A DNA stretch of 64,000 nt. It comes from Kaustia mangrovi (GTDB taxonomy: Bacteria; Pseudomonadota; Alphaproteobacteria; Rhizobiales; Im1). The translations under genes and the position numbers were made by a program. Of the stretch, positions 1 to 8,619 are shown one piece after another. The notes below the pieces were generated by a model, which saw nothing but the letters and a program-made list of their open reading frames with translations, did not search any database and was not told the DNA's origin. The DNA lies in contig NZ_CP058214.1 in the NCBI RefSeq assembly GCF_015482775.1, positions 3,338,501 through 3,402,500 of the forward strand. The letters are read 5' to 3'. How positions within the stretch are numbered: the first letter of the stretch is position 1; each line of letters opens with the position of its first letter.

Positions 1-158
1 TCCGTCAGCCCGGTGAGGTAATGGAACCAGTCCGGATATCCCCAGCGCTGGTAGTCGGCGAGGATCTCGGGAGATGCGAAGATATTGAGACTTCCCCCGA
101 GAACGAAGAAGGCAGCCAGAAGCCAGCCATAGATATGCCGCCAGGGTAGAATTCTCAT
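1..158 (-). CDS. DoxX-like membrane protein, N-terminal part (runs off left edge)
   Basis: Reading leftward from the ATG at 158 gives about 52 residues: a hydrophobic first helix (GWLLAAFFVLGGSLNIF) followed by a short loop with YQRWGYPDWFHYLTG. The W-G-Y-P-x-W-F-x-Y-x-T-G signature at the start of helix 2 is typical of small four-helix DoxX/DoxX-like inner-membrane proteins. Only the beginning is in the window, so total length and C-terminus are unknown. The gene points away from the rest of the window and the LysR gene follows on the same strand. The family is known as membrane proteins of mostly undefined role, so no substrate is proposed. Confidence 0.7.
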   Translation of the reverse strand, partial: MRILPWRHIYGWLLAAFFVLGGSLNIFASPEILADYQRWGYPDWFHYLTGLT

Positions 159-483
159 GTCCGTGCTCTCCCTCACCGGCGCTGCGTCGACGGCCATCTG
201 GGCCAGGGTCGCCGTATGTCGCGTCTGCTTAATCCTGTTCGCGGGCCCCGGCAATACAGTCGTGCAAACGGGGCGGTTTGCCCTGTGACCGTGGCACATG
301 GCAGGGCCGATCTCTTCCGGTCAGGCGAGGTTCGCTTCGGCGAAATCGTCGTTCGCCAGCCGGTCGTGGAAGTCCGTCACATAGTCCGGGCGCCGGTTGC
401 GGAAAGCGCCGTGACTTAGGCTTTGCGATGCTTGTCACGGTGCGGTTCCAGCGTTTCCGGGCTCGTGCCGCACGCAGCCTGTA
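159..483. other. Intergenic stretch with a possible decayed C-terminal coding remnant
   Basis: No convincing gene lies here. On the minus strand an open frame without a start codon, about 434 to 321, reads like the tail of a protein (…RRPDYVTDFHDRLANDD…) and ends in TGA at 321-323. An in-frame stop lies just upstream at 435-437. This may be the residue of a truncated gene. Short open frames on both strands overlap it and show no family features. Confidence 0.3.
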
Positions 484-1422
484 TCAGGCCCCACCCTGTG
501 CCGATCCCACCCCGTGATTGCCGGGGCAGGCGGACAGCGTCTCCCGGACGCGCGAGATCATCCAGGAGCCGGCGGGGCCGGGCGGGTGGGCGACCGTGTG
601 GATCGCATAGAGCGGATAGTGGGTTTCCGGATAAGGCTCGAGCTCGAGCCGGACCAGCCTGCCGGCGTCGAGATCGTCGCGCACCATGCTCTCCGGCAGG
701 CCGCCCCAGCCCAGCCCCTCCAGAATCAGCGCGTGCTTGGTACCGACATCGGTCAGCCGCCAGGTCCGGAACGAGACGACATTGAAGTTCTGCCCCCTCG
801 TCTGCTCGCTCATGTCGATCACGACGAGCTGGACATGCTCGCGGATGACGGACAGGGGAACCGGCGGCCTGGCCTGCGCCAGGGGGTGTCCCGGAGCGGC
901 GACGGGCACCATCATGTTGTATCCGACGAGCGTCGTGGCGAAGCCGCCGGGGAGATCGGAGAGATGGCCGCCGATCCCGATGCGCGCCTCGCCCCTTGAA
1001 ACCAGATCGGCCACCATGCCGAGCGCACCGACCTGAAGCTTGAGGCCGACGGTCGGGAACTGGGCCTCGAAATCCCTGAGCACGGCCGCCAGGACCTGCG
1101 TGGGCAGCGTCACGTCGATGGCGGCGGAGAGCTCGCCCTCCAGCCCCTCCTTCAGGCCCTGGGAGCGGGCGCGCAGCTCTTCCAGATCGTCGACGATGCG
1201 TCGCGCATCGGCGAGCATGGCCCGCCCGCCATCGGTCAGCCGCGGCTCGCGGGTGCCCTCGCGGTCGAAGAGCCGGAGCTCGAGCTGGGCCTCCAGGTTG
1301 GCGATCGCATAGCTGATCACGGACTGTGATCGGTTGAGCCGGCGCGCCGCCGCAGAGAAGCTGCCGGTCTCGGCGACGGCGACAAAGACCTGAAGCTGGT
1401 CGAGGGTCGGATGCGGGGGCAT
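484..1422 (-). CDS. LysR-family transcriptional regulator
   Basis: The 312-residue product has an N-terminal winged helix-turn-helix (about residues 5-65) with the LysR pattern TLDQLQVFVAVAETGSFSAAARRL followed by RSQSVISYAIANLEAQL. A periplasmic-binding-protein-like effector domain occupies about residues 90-295, and length is normal for the family. It is divergent from the azoreductase gene across a 129-bp gap containing an ATTG-N3-CAAT dyad, the usual layout of a LysR regulator and its target. Regulation of azoR and of itself is inferred. The inducer cannot be told from sequence; quinones or other electrophiles would fit the neighbour. Confidence 0.9.
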   Translation of the reverse strand: MPPHPTLDQLQVFVAVAETGSFSAAARRLNRSQSVISYAIANLEAQLELRLFDREGTREPRLTDGGRAMLADARRIVDDLEELRARSQGLKEGLEGELSAAIDVTLPTQVLAAVLRDFEAQFPTVGLKLQVGALGMVADLVSRGEARIGIGGHLSDLPGGFATTLVGYNMMVPVAAPGHPLAQARPPVPLSVIREHVQLVVIDMSEQTRGQNFNVVSFRTWRLTDVGTKHALILEGLGWGGLPESMVRDDLDAGRLVRLELEPYPETHYPLYAIHTVAHPPGPAGSWMISRVRETLSACPGNHGVGSAQGGA

Positions 1423-1440
1423 GACCTATCTAATAACTGG

Positions 1441-1451
1441 ATTGGTTCAAT
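1441..1451. promoter_or_regulatory. Candidate LysR-type binding site between lysR and azoR
   Basis: ATTGGTTCAAT is an inverted repeat (ATTG/CAAT, 3-bp spacer) matching the LysR T-N11-A type of half-site dyad. It lies 19 bp upstream of the lysR start codon, in the divergent promoter region. Binding is inferred from position and symmetry only. Confidence 0.4.
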
Positions 1452-1551
1452 TTATATTTTGACGGTTAAATAGATGGGTGTCCATGCCTAGTTTCCTGGA
1501 GGATCGCCTGCCGACGGATGCAGGCAGCCACCAGACAAGAGGTCATGCATC

Positions 1552-2169
1552 ATGTCGTCCATTCTTCTCGTCACCTCCAGCCCGCGCGGAGACACCTCGT
1601 TGTCCACCGAGGTCGCCAGGGAGCTCGCCGACAGGCTCGCCGCCGGCGATCCCGGCAGCACGATTGTCCATCGCGACCTCGCCGCGGACCCGCTGCCCCA
1701 TGTCGATGCCGATTTCGCCGCGGGCATCTATACGCCCGCGGAGGACCGCACGCCCGAACAGAGCCATGCCGTGGCCCGATCCGACCGCATGGTCGACGAG
1801 CTCCTCGCCGCCGACACGGTGATCGTCGCCACGGGCATGATCAATTTCAGCGTGTCCTCGGCGCTCAAATCCTGGATCGACCATGTGGCGCGCGCCGGGC
1901 GGACCTTCCGCTATGGCGAGACCGGGCCCGAGGGGCTCGCCGCGGGCCGGAAGGTCTACCTTGTCGTCGCCTCGGGCGGCGTCTATTCGCAAGGCCCGGC
2001 GGCCTCGTTCAATTTCGCCGAGCCCTATCTGCGCGCCGTCCTCGGCTTCCTCGGCATGACCGATGTCGAGACGGTCCTGATCGAGGGGGTGGCAATGGGG
2101 CCCGAGGCCGCACAGGACGCCGTCAGCAAGGCCAGGGACTGCACCGAGAAGCTGGCAGCCGCCGCCTGA
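1552..2169 (+). CDS. azoR: FMN-dependent NADH-azoreductase
   Basis: The 205-residue flavodoxin-fold protein matches AzoR (AcpD) in length and motifs. It has an N-terminal phosphate-binding loop for FMN (VTSSPRGDTSLST, residues 7-19), the segment INFSVSSALKSWIDHVARAGRTF in mid-protein, and a glycine-rich loop VVASGGVYSQGP. The family reduces azo compounds and quinones by two-electron transfer from NADH as cytosolic homodimers, a detoxifying reaction. It stands alone, divergent from a LysR gene and followed by a strong hairpin terminator, so it is probably monocistronic and LysR-controlled. The ATG at 1552 is preceded by AAGAGGTCATGC, a fair ribosome site. Confidence 0.93.
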   Translation: MSSILLVTSSPRGDTSLSTEVARELADRLAAGDPGSTIVHRDLAADPLPHVDADFAAGIYTPAEDRTPEQSHAVARSDRMVDELLAADTVIVATGMINFSVSSALKSWIDHVARAGRTFRYGETGPEGLAAGRKVYLVVASGGVYSQGPAASFNFAEPYLRAVLGFLGMTDVETVLIEGVAMGPEAAQDAVSKARDCTEKLAAAA

Positions 2170-2232
2170 CCCGCCGCGCGGGCAGGGCAGGGGCCCGCGC
2201 TCGCGCGGGGTCCGCTATCCCCCGAACAATAC

Positions 2233-2272
2233 AGATGCGCCCCGGAGGAGGTCCTTCCGGGGCGCATCTTTG
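2233..2272 (+). terminator. Rho-independent terminator after azoR
   Basis: A perfect 14-bp stem (AGATGCGCCCCGGA, 2233-2246, with its complement at 2256-2269) closes a 9-nt loop and is followed by TTTG. It lies between azoR and the converging rpoH gene and could serve both directions. Confidence 0.8.
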
Positions 2273-2294
2273 ATCATGTGGCAATTATGGTCCG

Positions 2295-3221
2295 TCAGGC
2301 AGGCGTCGCGAGAGGCTCGCCTCCGGCACCGCCGGAACTGTTGCCCGTGCTCGCCATCGCCTTCTGGGCTTCCGCCTTGACGGCCTTCTGGATCTTCTCG
2401 AAGGCACGCACCTCGATCTGGCGGATGCGCTCGCGAGAGACGCCGAATTCCTTCGACAGCTCCTCCAGCGTCAGCGGATCCTCCGACAGGCGGCGCGCCT
2501 CGAAGATCCGCTTCTCGCGCTCATTGAGCTTCTTCATCGCCTTGATCAGATACTCATGGCGAATCTCGTACTCCTCCGACGCGGCGAGGCGCGCTTCCTG
2601 GCTCTCTGCCTCGTCGACCAACCAGTCCTGCCACTCGCCGTCGGAATCCGCCCGCAGCGGGGCGTTGAGCGAGGTGTCGCCGGACAGGCGCCGGTTCATG
2701 GAGACCACGTCGTCGGCCGGCACGCCAAGTCGCGTGGCGATCTCGGCCACCTGGTCGGGATGGAGGTCGCCGTCCTCCAGCGCCTGGATCTGGCCCTTCA
2801 CCTTGCGCAGGTTGAAGAACAGCTTCTTCTGGCTCGCCGTGGTGCCCATCTTCACGAGGCTCCAGGAGCGCAGGATGAACTCCTGGATCGAGGCACGGAT
2901 CCACCACATGGCATAGGTGGCCAGCCGGAATCCCTTGTCCGGATCGAAGCGCTTGACGGCCTGCATCAAGCCGACATTGCCCTCCGACACGATCTCAGAG
3001 ATCGGCAGACCGTAGCCGCGATAGCCCATGGCGATCTTGGCGACGAGCCTCAGGTGACTGGTCACGAGCTGATGGGCAGCGTCGCTGTCCTCGTGCTCGC
3101 GCCACCTCTTGGCAAGCATGTATTCCTGCCCCGGTTCCAGCATCGGAAAGCGCCGGATCTCCTGCAGGTAGCGGCTGAGGCCGCCTTCGCTTGTCACGGT
3201 CGGCAATGTCTGCTTGGTCAT
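2295..3221 (-). CDS. rpoH: Heat-shock sigma factor RpoH (sigma-32)
   Basis: The 308-residue sigma-70-family protein carries region 2 with RFDPDKGFRLATYAMWWIRA (about 91-110), and immediately after it the RpoH box QKKLFFNLRK (131-140), which distinguishes sigma-32 from other sigma factors. C-terminal region 4.2 shows the HTH LEELSKEFGVSRERIRQIE. It directs RNA polymerase to chaperone and protease promoters under heat or envelope stress. It follows rluD on the same strand with a 147-bp gap. Many alphaproteobacteria have two rpoH paralogues, and which one this is cannot be decided here. Confidence 0.95.
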   Translation of the reverse strand: MTKQTLPTVTSEGGLSRYLQEIRRFPMLEPGQEYMLAKRWREHEDSDAAHQLVTSHLRLVAKIAMGYRGYGLPISEIVSEGNVGLMQAVKRFDPDKGFRLATYAMWWIRASIQEFILRSWSLVKMGTTASQKKLFFNLRKVKGQIQALEDGDLHPDQVAEIATRLGVPADDVVSMNRRLSGDTSLNAPLRADSDGEWQDWLVDEAESQEARLAASEEYEIRHEYLIKAMKKLNEREKRIFEARRLSEDPLTLEELSKEFGVSRERIRQIEVRAFEKIQKAVKAEAQKAMASTGNSSGGAGGEPLATPA

Positions 3222-3288
3222 GTGACCCCCTTTCGGGCGGGGTACCGACAGGGACGACGTCTCTCCTCGCCCTGTCCCGCCGAACGGC

Positions 3289-3319
3289 TATATATGGTGG
3301 CGAAACGGCTGATGTGAAG
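3289..3319 (-). promoter_or_regulatory. Possible rpoH promoter
   Basis: On the minus strand CTTCAC (complement of 3314-3319) is followed after about 17 bp by CATATAT (complement of 3289-3296), 68-98 bp upstream of the rpoH start. The pattern loosely resembles alphaproteobacterial RpoH or sigma-70 promoters. The match is partial and the site is a weak prediction. Confidence 0.3.
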
Positions 3320-3368
3320 GTGCCCGCCGCTCACCACGTCTTACCTACATAAACACTTGTGTTCCGGA

Positions 3369-4391
3369 TTAGTTCCATCGCGCAAGCCTGAGCGCGTTCA
3401 CAAGGTGGTGAAGGTCTTCCGGCAGGGCGCTCTCGAAACGCAGCCGCTCGCCGGTCGCGGGGTGCTCGAACCCCAGAAGTTCCGCATGGAGGGCCTGCCG
3501 GCCCAGCTCCTCCAGCGCCTTGCGGGCACCATCGGGCAGCGTGCGCGCGCTTGCGGCGAACCCTGCACCGTAAATCATATCGCCAAGCAGGGGGTGGCCG
3601 ATATGCGCCATATGGACACGGATCTGATGGGTACGTCCGGTTTCCAGGTGGCACTGAACGAGGCTCGCCGCGGTCTTGCCGCCCGATGGCGGGAAATGCT
3701 CCGCCACCCGGTAGCGTGTCGTCGCGTGGCGTCCGCCGGTGGCGGTGACGGCCATCTTCTGGCGGTTCGTCTCCTTGCGTGCGATATTGCCCTCCACCGT
3801 GCCGGTCATGCGCTTGGGTGCGCCCCAGACGAGGGCGGCATAGGCGCGCTCCAGCCGCCCGTCGCGGCCATGGGCGGCGAACTGCTCGGAGAGGCCCGCA
3901 TGGGCGGCATCGGTCTTGGCGACGACCATGAGCCCGCTCGTATCCTTGTCGAGCCGGTGGACGATGCCCGGCCGGCGCACGCCGCCTATGCCGGACAGGC
4001 TGTCTCCGCAATGGGCGATGAGCGCGTTGACCAGCGTTCCCGTCCAGTTGCCGGCGCCGGGATGGACGACGAGGCCGGCCGGCTTGTCGATCACGATCAG
4101 GTGCTCGTCCTCGTGGACGATCGCCAGCGCGATATCCTCGCCCTCCGGTTCGGCCGGCACCGGCGGCGGCACGCTCACCGCAAGGCGCTCGCCGGGTTTG
4201 ACCCGGTAGCTGGGCTCCACTATCGTGCGCCCGTCGGCGGTCACCATGCCCTCCTCGATGAGGGCCTTGAAGCGCGACCGGCTGATCTCGGCGAAATGGA
4301 GGCTGAGCACGCGGTCCAGACGGGCGCCCGCCTCGGCGTCCGCAACGGTGATGCTGTGCTCCTGACGGATCGGTTCATCCATGTCTGACAA
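3369..4391 (-). CDS. rluD: 23S rRNA pseudouridine synthase RluD
   Basis: The 340-residue protein has an N-terminal S4 RNA-binding domain (about 22-80) and an RluA-type catalytic domain with HRLDKDTSGLMVVAKT (145-160), in which Asp148 is the nucleophile. RluD isomerises uridines of helix 69 of 23S rRNA during large-subunit assembly. Two in-frame ATGs are possible, at 4391 and 4382; the second also starts in the conserved context. It is transcribed toward rpoH and may be in the same unit. The divergent small gene begins within about 50 bp, so promoters must be tightly packed. RluC is a less likely alternative because of the long N-terminal extension and S4 domain order. Confidence 0.9.
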   Translation of the reverse strand: MSDMDEPIRQEHSITVADAEAGARLDRVLSLHFAEISRSRFKALIEEGMVTADGRTIVEPSYRVKPGERLAVSVPPPVPAEPEGEDIALAIVHEDEHLIVIDKPAGLVVHPGAGNWTGTLVNALIAHCGDSLSGIGGVRRPGIVHRLDKDTSGLMVVAKTDAAHAGLSEQFAAHGRDGRLERAYAALVWGAPKRMTGTVEGNIARKETNRQKMAVTATGGRHATTRYRVAEHFPPSGGKTAASLVQCHLETGRTHQIRVHMAHIGHPLLGDMIYGAGFAASARTLPDGARKALEELGRQALHAELLGFEHPATGERLRFESALPEDLHHLVNALRLARWN

Positions 4392-4434
4392 TCGGCTCCC
4401 GAACGGCGATCAAACGGCTGGCGGGGACATCCCC

Positions 4435-4779
4435 ATGCCCGATCCGCGCAATGTCAGGGCACTCAAGATCGTGGTCATCGTGCTCGGCGTTCTCATCGTT
4501 CTCGGTGTCCTCACCATCTTCGGCACGATCGCCTACCGCGCGGCCAATCCGGGCGGCGGGGCATCCGCGCCGCAACCGGCCGCCGACGTATCCGGGCTGA
4601 CGCTCGATCTCGCCGCGGATGCGACCGTCCGGCAGGTCACGCTCGACGGCCATCGCATGGCCATTCATATCACCAAACCCGACGGTGACGAGATTGTCGT
4701 GGTCGATGCCCGCGACGGCACGGTTGTGAGCCGGATCGAGCTGGCTCGCCCGGCCGGGCAGGCCGCGCCTTCGCAATGA
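4435..4779 (+). CDS. Single-pass membrane protein, DUF6476-like
   Basis: The product has one transmembrane helix near its N-terminus (KIVVIVLGVLIVLGVLTIFG) and then a small C-terminal domain of alternating beta-like segments ending in DARDGTVVSRIEL. Size and layout match a short alphaproteobacterial family of unknown function found next to rluD. The start at 4435 is chosen because GGCGGGG precedes it and it leaves room for the divergent rluD promoter. An upstream in-frame ATG at 4381 would add 18 residues but would overlap the rluD start codon. No function is proposed. Confidence 0.65.
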   Translation: MPDPRNVRALKIVVIVLGVLIVLGVLTIFGTIAYRAANPGGGASAPQPAADVSGLTLDLAADATVRQVTLDGHRMAIHITKPDGDEIVVVDARDGTVVSRIELARPAGQAAPSQ

Positions 4780-4876
4780 ATGCGCACAATGGGAATCTTC
4801 CTACTTGATCTCGGGGCGTGCCGCGCGATATAGGGTGTGCGTCGCCGCCCGGCAAGGGCGGCTCCCAAGGCACCTG

Positions 4877-4952
4877 GCCCCGTTCGTCTAGCGGTCTAGG
4901 ACGCCGCCCTCTCACGGCGGAAACAGGGGTTCGAGTCCCCTACGGGGCGCCA
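4877..4952 (+). tRNA. tRNA-Glu (anticodon CTC)
   Basis: A full cloverleaf is visible: acceptor GCCCCGT with ACGGGGC, anticodon stem CCGCC/GGCGG (4904-4908 with 4916-4920), loop CTCTCAC with anticodon CTC at 4911-4913, and T-arm around GTTCGAGTC. The CCA end is encoded (4950-4952). It stands alone between the DUF6476-like gene and the coiled-coil gene. CTC reads the GAG codon. Confidence 0.95.
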
Positions 4953-5066
4953 TGTGCCGGCGCTGAGCGAAGTTTTCCCGGAAAATCTGGTTTGATCGCA
5001 CCGTCTGGCGCCCCTTGGGGCGCTTCAGGGGCTGGTGGATCCTGATGATTCGCAGGTCGACAGTAT

Positions 5067-6482
5067 CTACTGGCTGGTTTCGCCCTGGAGCGCCTTGGGC
5101 TTGCCGGTGGGGGCGGCATTCTTGTCGCCGTCGGGGCCGGTCGCGGCCGAGGCCGGCTTGTCACCGGCGGGTTGACCGCTTCCGGCCGGTGCAGGCTTGG
5201 CGGTGTTCGCCACCTTTGCGTCCTTCGCGGCCGGGGTCTTCTGCCGCCGGGACGGCTTGCGGGGCGAGGCATTGCCGGCCGGTTTTGTCTTGCGGGCCCG
5301 CTTTGCGGCACGGCCGGTAGCGGTATCGGCCTGTTGCGCCGGTGCGTCCGCTGACGATTCGCTCGCCTCCGTCGTGCGGCGTGCGCCCGGGGCCGCATTG
5401 GCGGCCTTCGTGTCATCCCCCGACCTGACCTCCGACGGCGCGTCTGCGGACGTTGTGTCCTCGTCGCCCTTGTTGTCCGCTGTGGGGGCGTCGGGGGCCG
5501 TCTTGCCCGTCTTACCGGCGGTCGCCGGCGACGTGTCTGCCGGGGGATCCTCGTCGTCCCGGCCGGCCTTGCTCATCCTGGCGTGCCAGATCTCGTCCAG
5601 ACGGTCGAGATCGGCGCGCAGCTGCTCCGCGCTGCGGCGGGCCTCGTCGAGATCGGCGGCAAGCCCGTGATCCTTCGGCGAGAGCCGGACGACCTTCGAT
5701 GCGCTGTCAGCCGGCGCATCATCCTTGCCAGGCGGCGTGCTGTCCCCGGCTGTCGTCGTCCCGGCCGGCGTGCCCTCGTCGCCATGGAGGGCCTCGCGCT
5801 GGGCGGCGATCTCGTGCGACAGGGCGGATATCATCCTGATGCGCTCGCGCAACCGGGCCTGCGCTGTCTCGGCATCGGGCGCGGCGCCCGTAGCGGCGGG
5901 CGGCTGTGTCGCGAGCTCCGCGGCCGGCGCGGCGGTCACGCCCGCCTCGCTCGCCTCGTCTCCAACGGCCTGGGCCTCCTTCAGGTCCTGGATCAGGCGG
6001 TCGCGCTGGCGCAGCTCCGCGCGTGCGGCCTCCAGTTCCCGCTTCAGCCGCTGGATCTGGTCGTTGAGATCTCGCGCGATGCGGCGCGATTTCTGAAGTG
6101 CATTGGCGCGGTCCTCGAGCTCCGCCTCCAGAGGCACGCGGCCCGTGCGCATCTTGGCGATCTCGTCGTCGCGCTCGGCAAGGTCGCCGGTCAGCTCGTC
6201 GAGACGCGTCTTGTAGATGGTGAGCTGGCTGCTCTTCTCGGCGAGCTGGGTCCGGAACTCCTTGACCTGATATTCCGCCTTGCGCCGCGCCATGGCGATT
6301 TCCGCGCGCAGCCTCGTACGGTCGGCCTGCAATTCGGCATCAAGCGTAGGAATCTGCTTCTGGACGCGCCGGCGCCCGACCCGCTCTCCATGGTTCCAGA
6401 CAGCGCGCAGGACGAACACGGCGATAAGGCTCGCAAGGGCGAACCCCATTGCGATGAGCAGGAACGTCTCGAGATGAGACAT
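5067..6482 (-). CDS. Membrane-anchored coiled-coil protein of unknown function
   Basis: The 471-residue product has a single N-terminal transmembrane segment (about 6-28, FLLIAMGFALASLIAVFVLRAV). A long heptad-rich coiled coil follows (about 45-180, rich in Glu, Arg, Leu and Ala), then a low-complexity Ala/Pro/Thr/Lys tail with lysine-arginine clusters (about 360-470). The topology suggests an inner-membrane protein with a large cytoplasmic coiled coil, similar in layout to membrane-tethered scaffold or division proteins. No enzymatic motif is visible. It is a stand-alone gene between tRNA-Glu and the DUF1134 gene. Confidence 0.7.
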   Translation of the reverse strand: MSHLETFLLIAMGFALASLIAVFVLRAVWNHGERVGRRRVQKQIPTLDAELQADRTRLRAEIAMARRKAEYQVKEFRTQLAEKSSQLTIYKTRLDELTGDLAERDDEIAKMRTGRVPLEAELEDRANALQKSRRIARDLNDQIQRLKRELEAARAELRQRDRLIQDLKEAQAVGDEASEAGVTAAPAAELATQPPAATGAAPDAETAQARLRERIRMISALSHEIAAQREALHGDEGTPAGTTTAGDSTPPGKDDAPADSASKVVRLSPKDHGLAADLDEARRSAEQLRADLDRLDEIWHARMSKAGRDDEDPPADTSPATAGKTGKTAPDAPTADNKGDEDTTSADAPSEVRSGDDTKAANAAPGARRTTEASESSADAPAQQADTATGRAAKRARKTKPAGNASPRKPSRRQKTPAAKDAKVANTAKPAPAGSGQPAGDKPASAATGPDGDKNAAPTGKPKALQGETSQ

Positions 6483-6721
6483 AGGTTACGACCATCCTCC
6501 GTGGCCCGATGCCGACGGAGGCCCCGGCGACCCCCAGTTTGGCCTTCCGAAACCCTCGTCCATCACCCAGCCGCACTTGTCCGGCGCCAATGCCCCTAGA
6601 CCGCTTCTCGCCACCCCTGGCTCCGGCCACTCTAACGCGGACGGCCATGCGCCGTGAAGCCCTCATGCGAGGGAGCGGGGTCGCAGACAGGTTTCGCGGT
6701 GCCGCAGGCCTGCACAGGCGC

Positions 6722-7324
6722 TCAGAACGGATTCCAGGTCGGTTCCGGGGTAAATTTCAGATAGCCGATAGAGGCGCCGAGCCGCGCGCCCACACCGGTG
6801 CGGATCGGGGCGAGGGTGAGCTGGTCGTTCTGCTGGAAGCTCACGCCGAGGCCGCCGACCAGATAGGCCGATCCCTGGACGCCGATGAAGCGCGAATAGA
6901 TCTGTCCCGGCGCGGTCATCTTGTAGATGAGGATCATGGTGCGCGAGCCGTCGCCGCCGAAGTCGAACCCCACCGACGGACCCTGCCAGTAGACCTTGTA
7001 GCGCCCGCCGGCCTTGGGATAGAGCACGCCCTCGCCATAGCGCAGCCCGCCGATGAAGGCGCCGGCACCTTCTTCGCCGATAATGTAGGCGGTGGGCCGG
7101 CCGGCCTTGTCGAAGACCGATTCGATGGCCTTGGCGAGCCCCTCCGTCGTCTTGCCGAAGAAGCCGTGGCCGGCATCGACGATCTCCTGCATCGAATAGG
7201 TGCCGTCGTCGGGTGGCGGCTGGTTGGCCGTGGTGCTCTGGGCATGCGCGGAGCCCGCCTGAACGGCGAAGGCTGCGACAAGCGTCACGACAGCAAGGCA
7301 CAACAGCCGGCGCAGGGTGTTCAT
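6722..7324 (-). CDS. eipA: DUF1134 / EipA-type periplasmic envelope protein
   Basis: The product has a classical signal peptide (LLCLAVVTLVAAFAVQAGSAHA, cleavage after AHA) and a mature domain with YSMQEIVDAGHGFFG and repeated glycine-rich strands (GPSVGFDFGGDGSR, GSAYLVGGLGVSF) characteristic of DUF1134. The Brucella member EipA is a small periplasmic beta-barrel-like protein needed for envelope integrity. The start at 7324 is chosen because GGAG lies 6 nt upstream and it places the signal peptide at the very N-terminus (200 residues). Longer in-frame starts at 7336, 7348 and 7447 lack this support. The symbol is by family resemblance. Confidence 0.82.
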   Translation of the reverse strand: MNTLRRLLCLAVVTLVAAFAVQAGSAHAQSTTANQPPPDDGTYSMQEIVDAGHGFFGKTTEGLAKAIESVFDKAGRPTAYIIGEEGAGAFIGGLRYGEGVLYPKAGGRYKVYWQGPSVGFDFGGDGSRTMILIYKMTAPGQIYSRFIGVQGSAYLVGGLGVSFQQNDQLTLAPIRTGVGARLGASIGYLKFTPEPTWNPF

Positions 7325-7599
7325 CGTCTTCTCCATCATCGCGCGCATACTCGCTGGGCACGGAGAGGCCGGGCCCCAATGCTCGTGGCGGTCCCGACCC
7401 TCGAATTGCGTCGAGTCAATCGCTCGAATCGGGCGCCGGTGAGGCATCGCCCCACCCAGACCCCGGAAAGCGGACTCAGGGTATGAGTATCGGGCAACGA
7501 GCCTTCCAAAGCGTTAACGGACTGGAAAGGCTGATGCGGTGCGCGAGAGGCTTGCTGCATGGAGCGGGCCGGCGCCGTCCCGTCAGGGAACCCGCTGGC

Positions 7600-8397
7600 C
7601 TACGTCCAGCCGCGGGCGATGAAATGGGGGTTGGCGAAGTCGTTTTCGGACTTGCCATAGGTGAGCGGGGTATCTTCTTCGGTAACGACGGTGCCGCCGG
7701 CTGCGGCGAGGACGGCATGGCCCGCGGCGGTGTCCCATTCCATGGTCCGGCCGAGGCGGGGATAGAGATCGGCCTCGCCCGCCGCGACGAGGCAGAATTT
7801 GAGCGACGAGCCCGCCGAGACTACCCGATGGTCCGGCAGGGCCTCCAGATAGGCTTCGGTGCGTGTGTCGCGGTGGGACCGGCTCGCCACCACGATCATT
7901 TCGCCGTCGGGATGGCCGCGTGTCTTGAGGGGGCGCCACTGGGCGGTCTCGGGATCGTCGTCCACACCGAGCCGCGCGTCCGCGGCGCCCTGTCCCGCCT
8001 CGCCCCGGACCATGCGCTCGATCGCCGGGGCATAGACGACGCCGGCCACCGGATCGCCGTTCTCGACGAGTGCGATATTGACCGTGAACTCGCCATTGTG
8101 ATTGACGAATTCCTTGGTGCCGTCGAGCGGGTCGACGAGGATGAAGCGGCCGGCGACCTCCGGGATCCGGCCCTGCGAGGCGGCCTCCTCGGAGACGACC
8201 GGGATGTCGGGAAAGGCGTCTGCGAGGCCTTTCAGGATGATCGCCTCTCCCGCCTCGTCGGCTGCCGTCACGGGAGAGGCGTCGGCCTTGTAGGAGACTG
8301 CGACGTCCTCGCGGTAATGGCTCATGATCTCGCGGCCGGCCTGGTGGGCGAGCGCGATGAAGACGGTCACGAGCGGGGAGGGCGCGGTGTTTGCCAT
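7600..8397 (-). CDS. cysQ: 3'(2'),5'-bisphosphate nucleotidase CysQ
   Basis: The 265-residue protein of the inositol-monophosphatase superfamily shows the metal-binding elements SEEA (69-72) and DPLDGTKEF (89-97) and the C-terminal WDTAAGHAVLAAAGG loop. The TKEF ending of the second motif marks CysQ rather than SuhB. It hydrolyses PAP, a by-product of sulfate assimilation and sulfotransfer, to AMP and phosphate. Two sulfotransferase-like genes lie a few kilobases away, which is compatible but not a genetic link. It is monocistronic, with the divergent chpT gene upstream. Confidence 0.93.
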   Translation of the reverse strand: MANTAPSPLVTVFIALAHQAGREIMSHYREDVAVSYKADASPVTAADEAGEAIILKGLADAFPDIPVVSEEAASQGRIPEVAGRFILVDPLDGTKEFVNHNGEFTVNIALVENGDPVAGVVYAPAIERMVRGEAGQGAADARLGVDDDPETAQWRPLKTRGHPDGEMIVVASRSHRDTRTEAYLEALPDHRVVSAGSSLKFCLVAAGEADLYPRLGRTMEWDTAAGHAVLAAAGGTVVTEEDTPLTYGKSENDFANPHFIARGWT

Positions 8398-8619
8398 GGG
8401 ATACCTTCGGGCCTGGAATTGGAGTTCGGGGGCGGATGGATGGCGAAGTCAGCGTGAAGTAACGGCGATCCTCGCGCCTGCGGTCAACAGGCAATCGTGC
8501 GTCGGGCCTTGCGGAACGCCGGGGTCGGTCGGCTTGGCATGCCTGCCCATGGCGTGTATCACAGGCCCTTGAGAGACGATTCGCAGATCAATCCGGTTAT
8601 TTTGGGGACGCTTGGTCGA

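Noticed and set aside
3331-4011. 226-residue minus-strand open frame inside rluD
   Set aside because: Different frame, arginine/proline-rich, no start context; rluD is intact over it.
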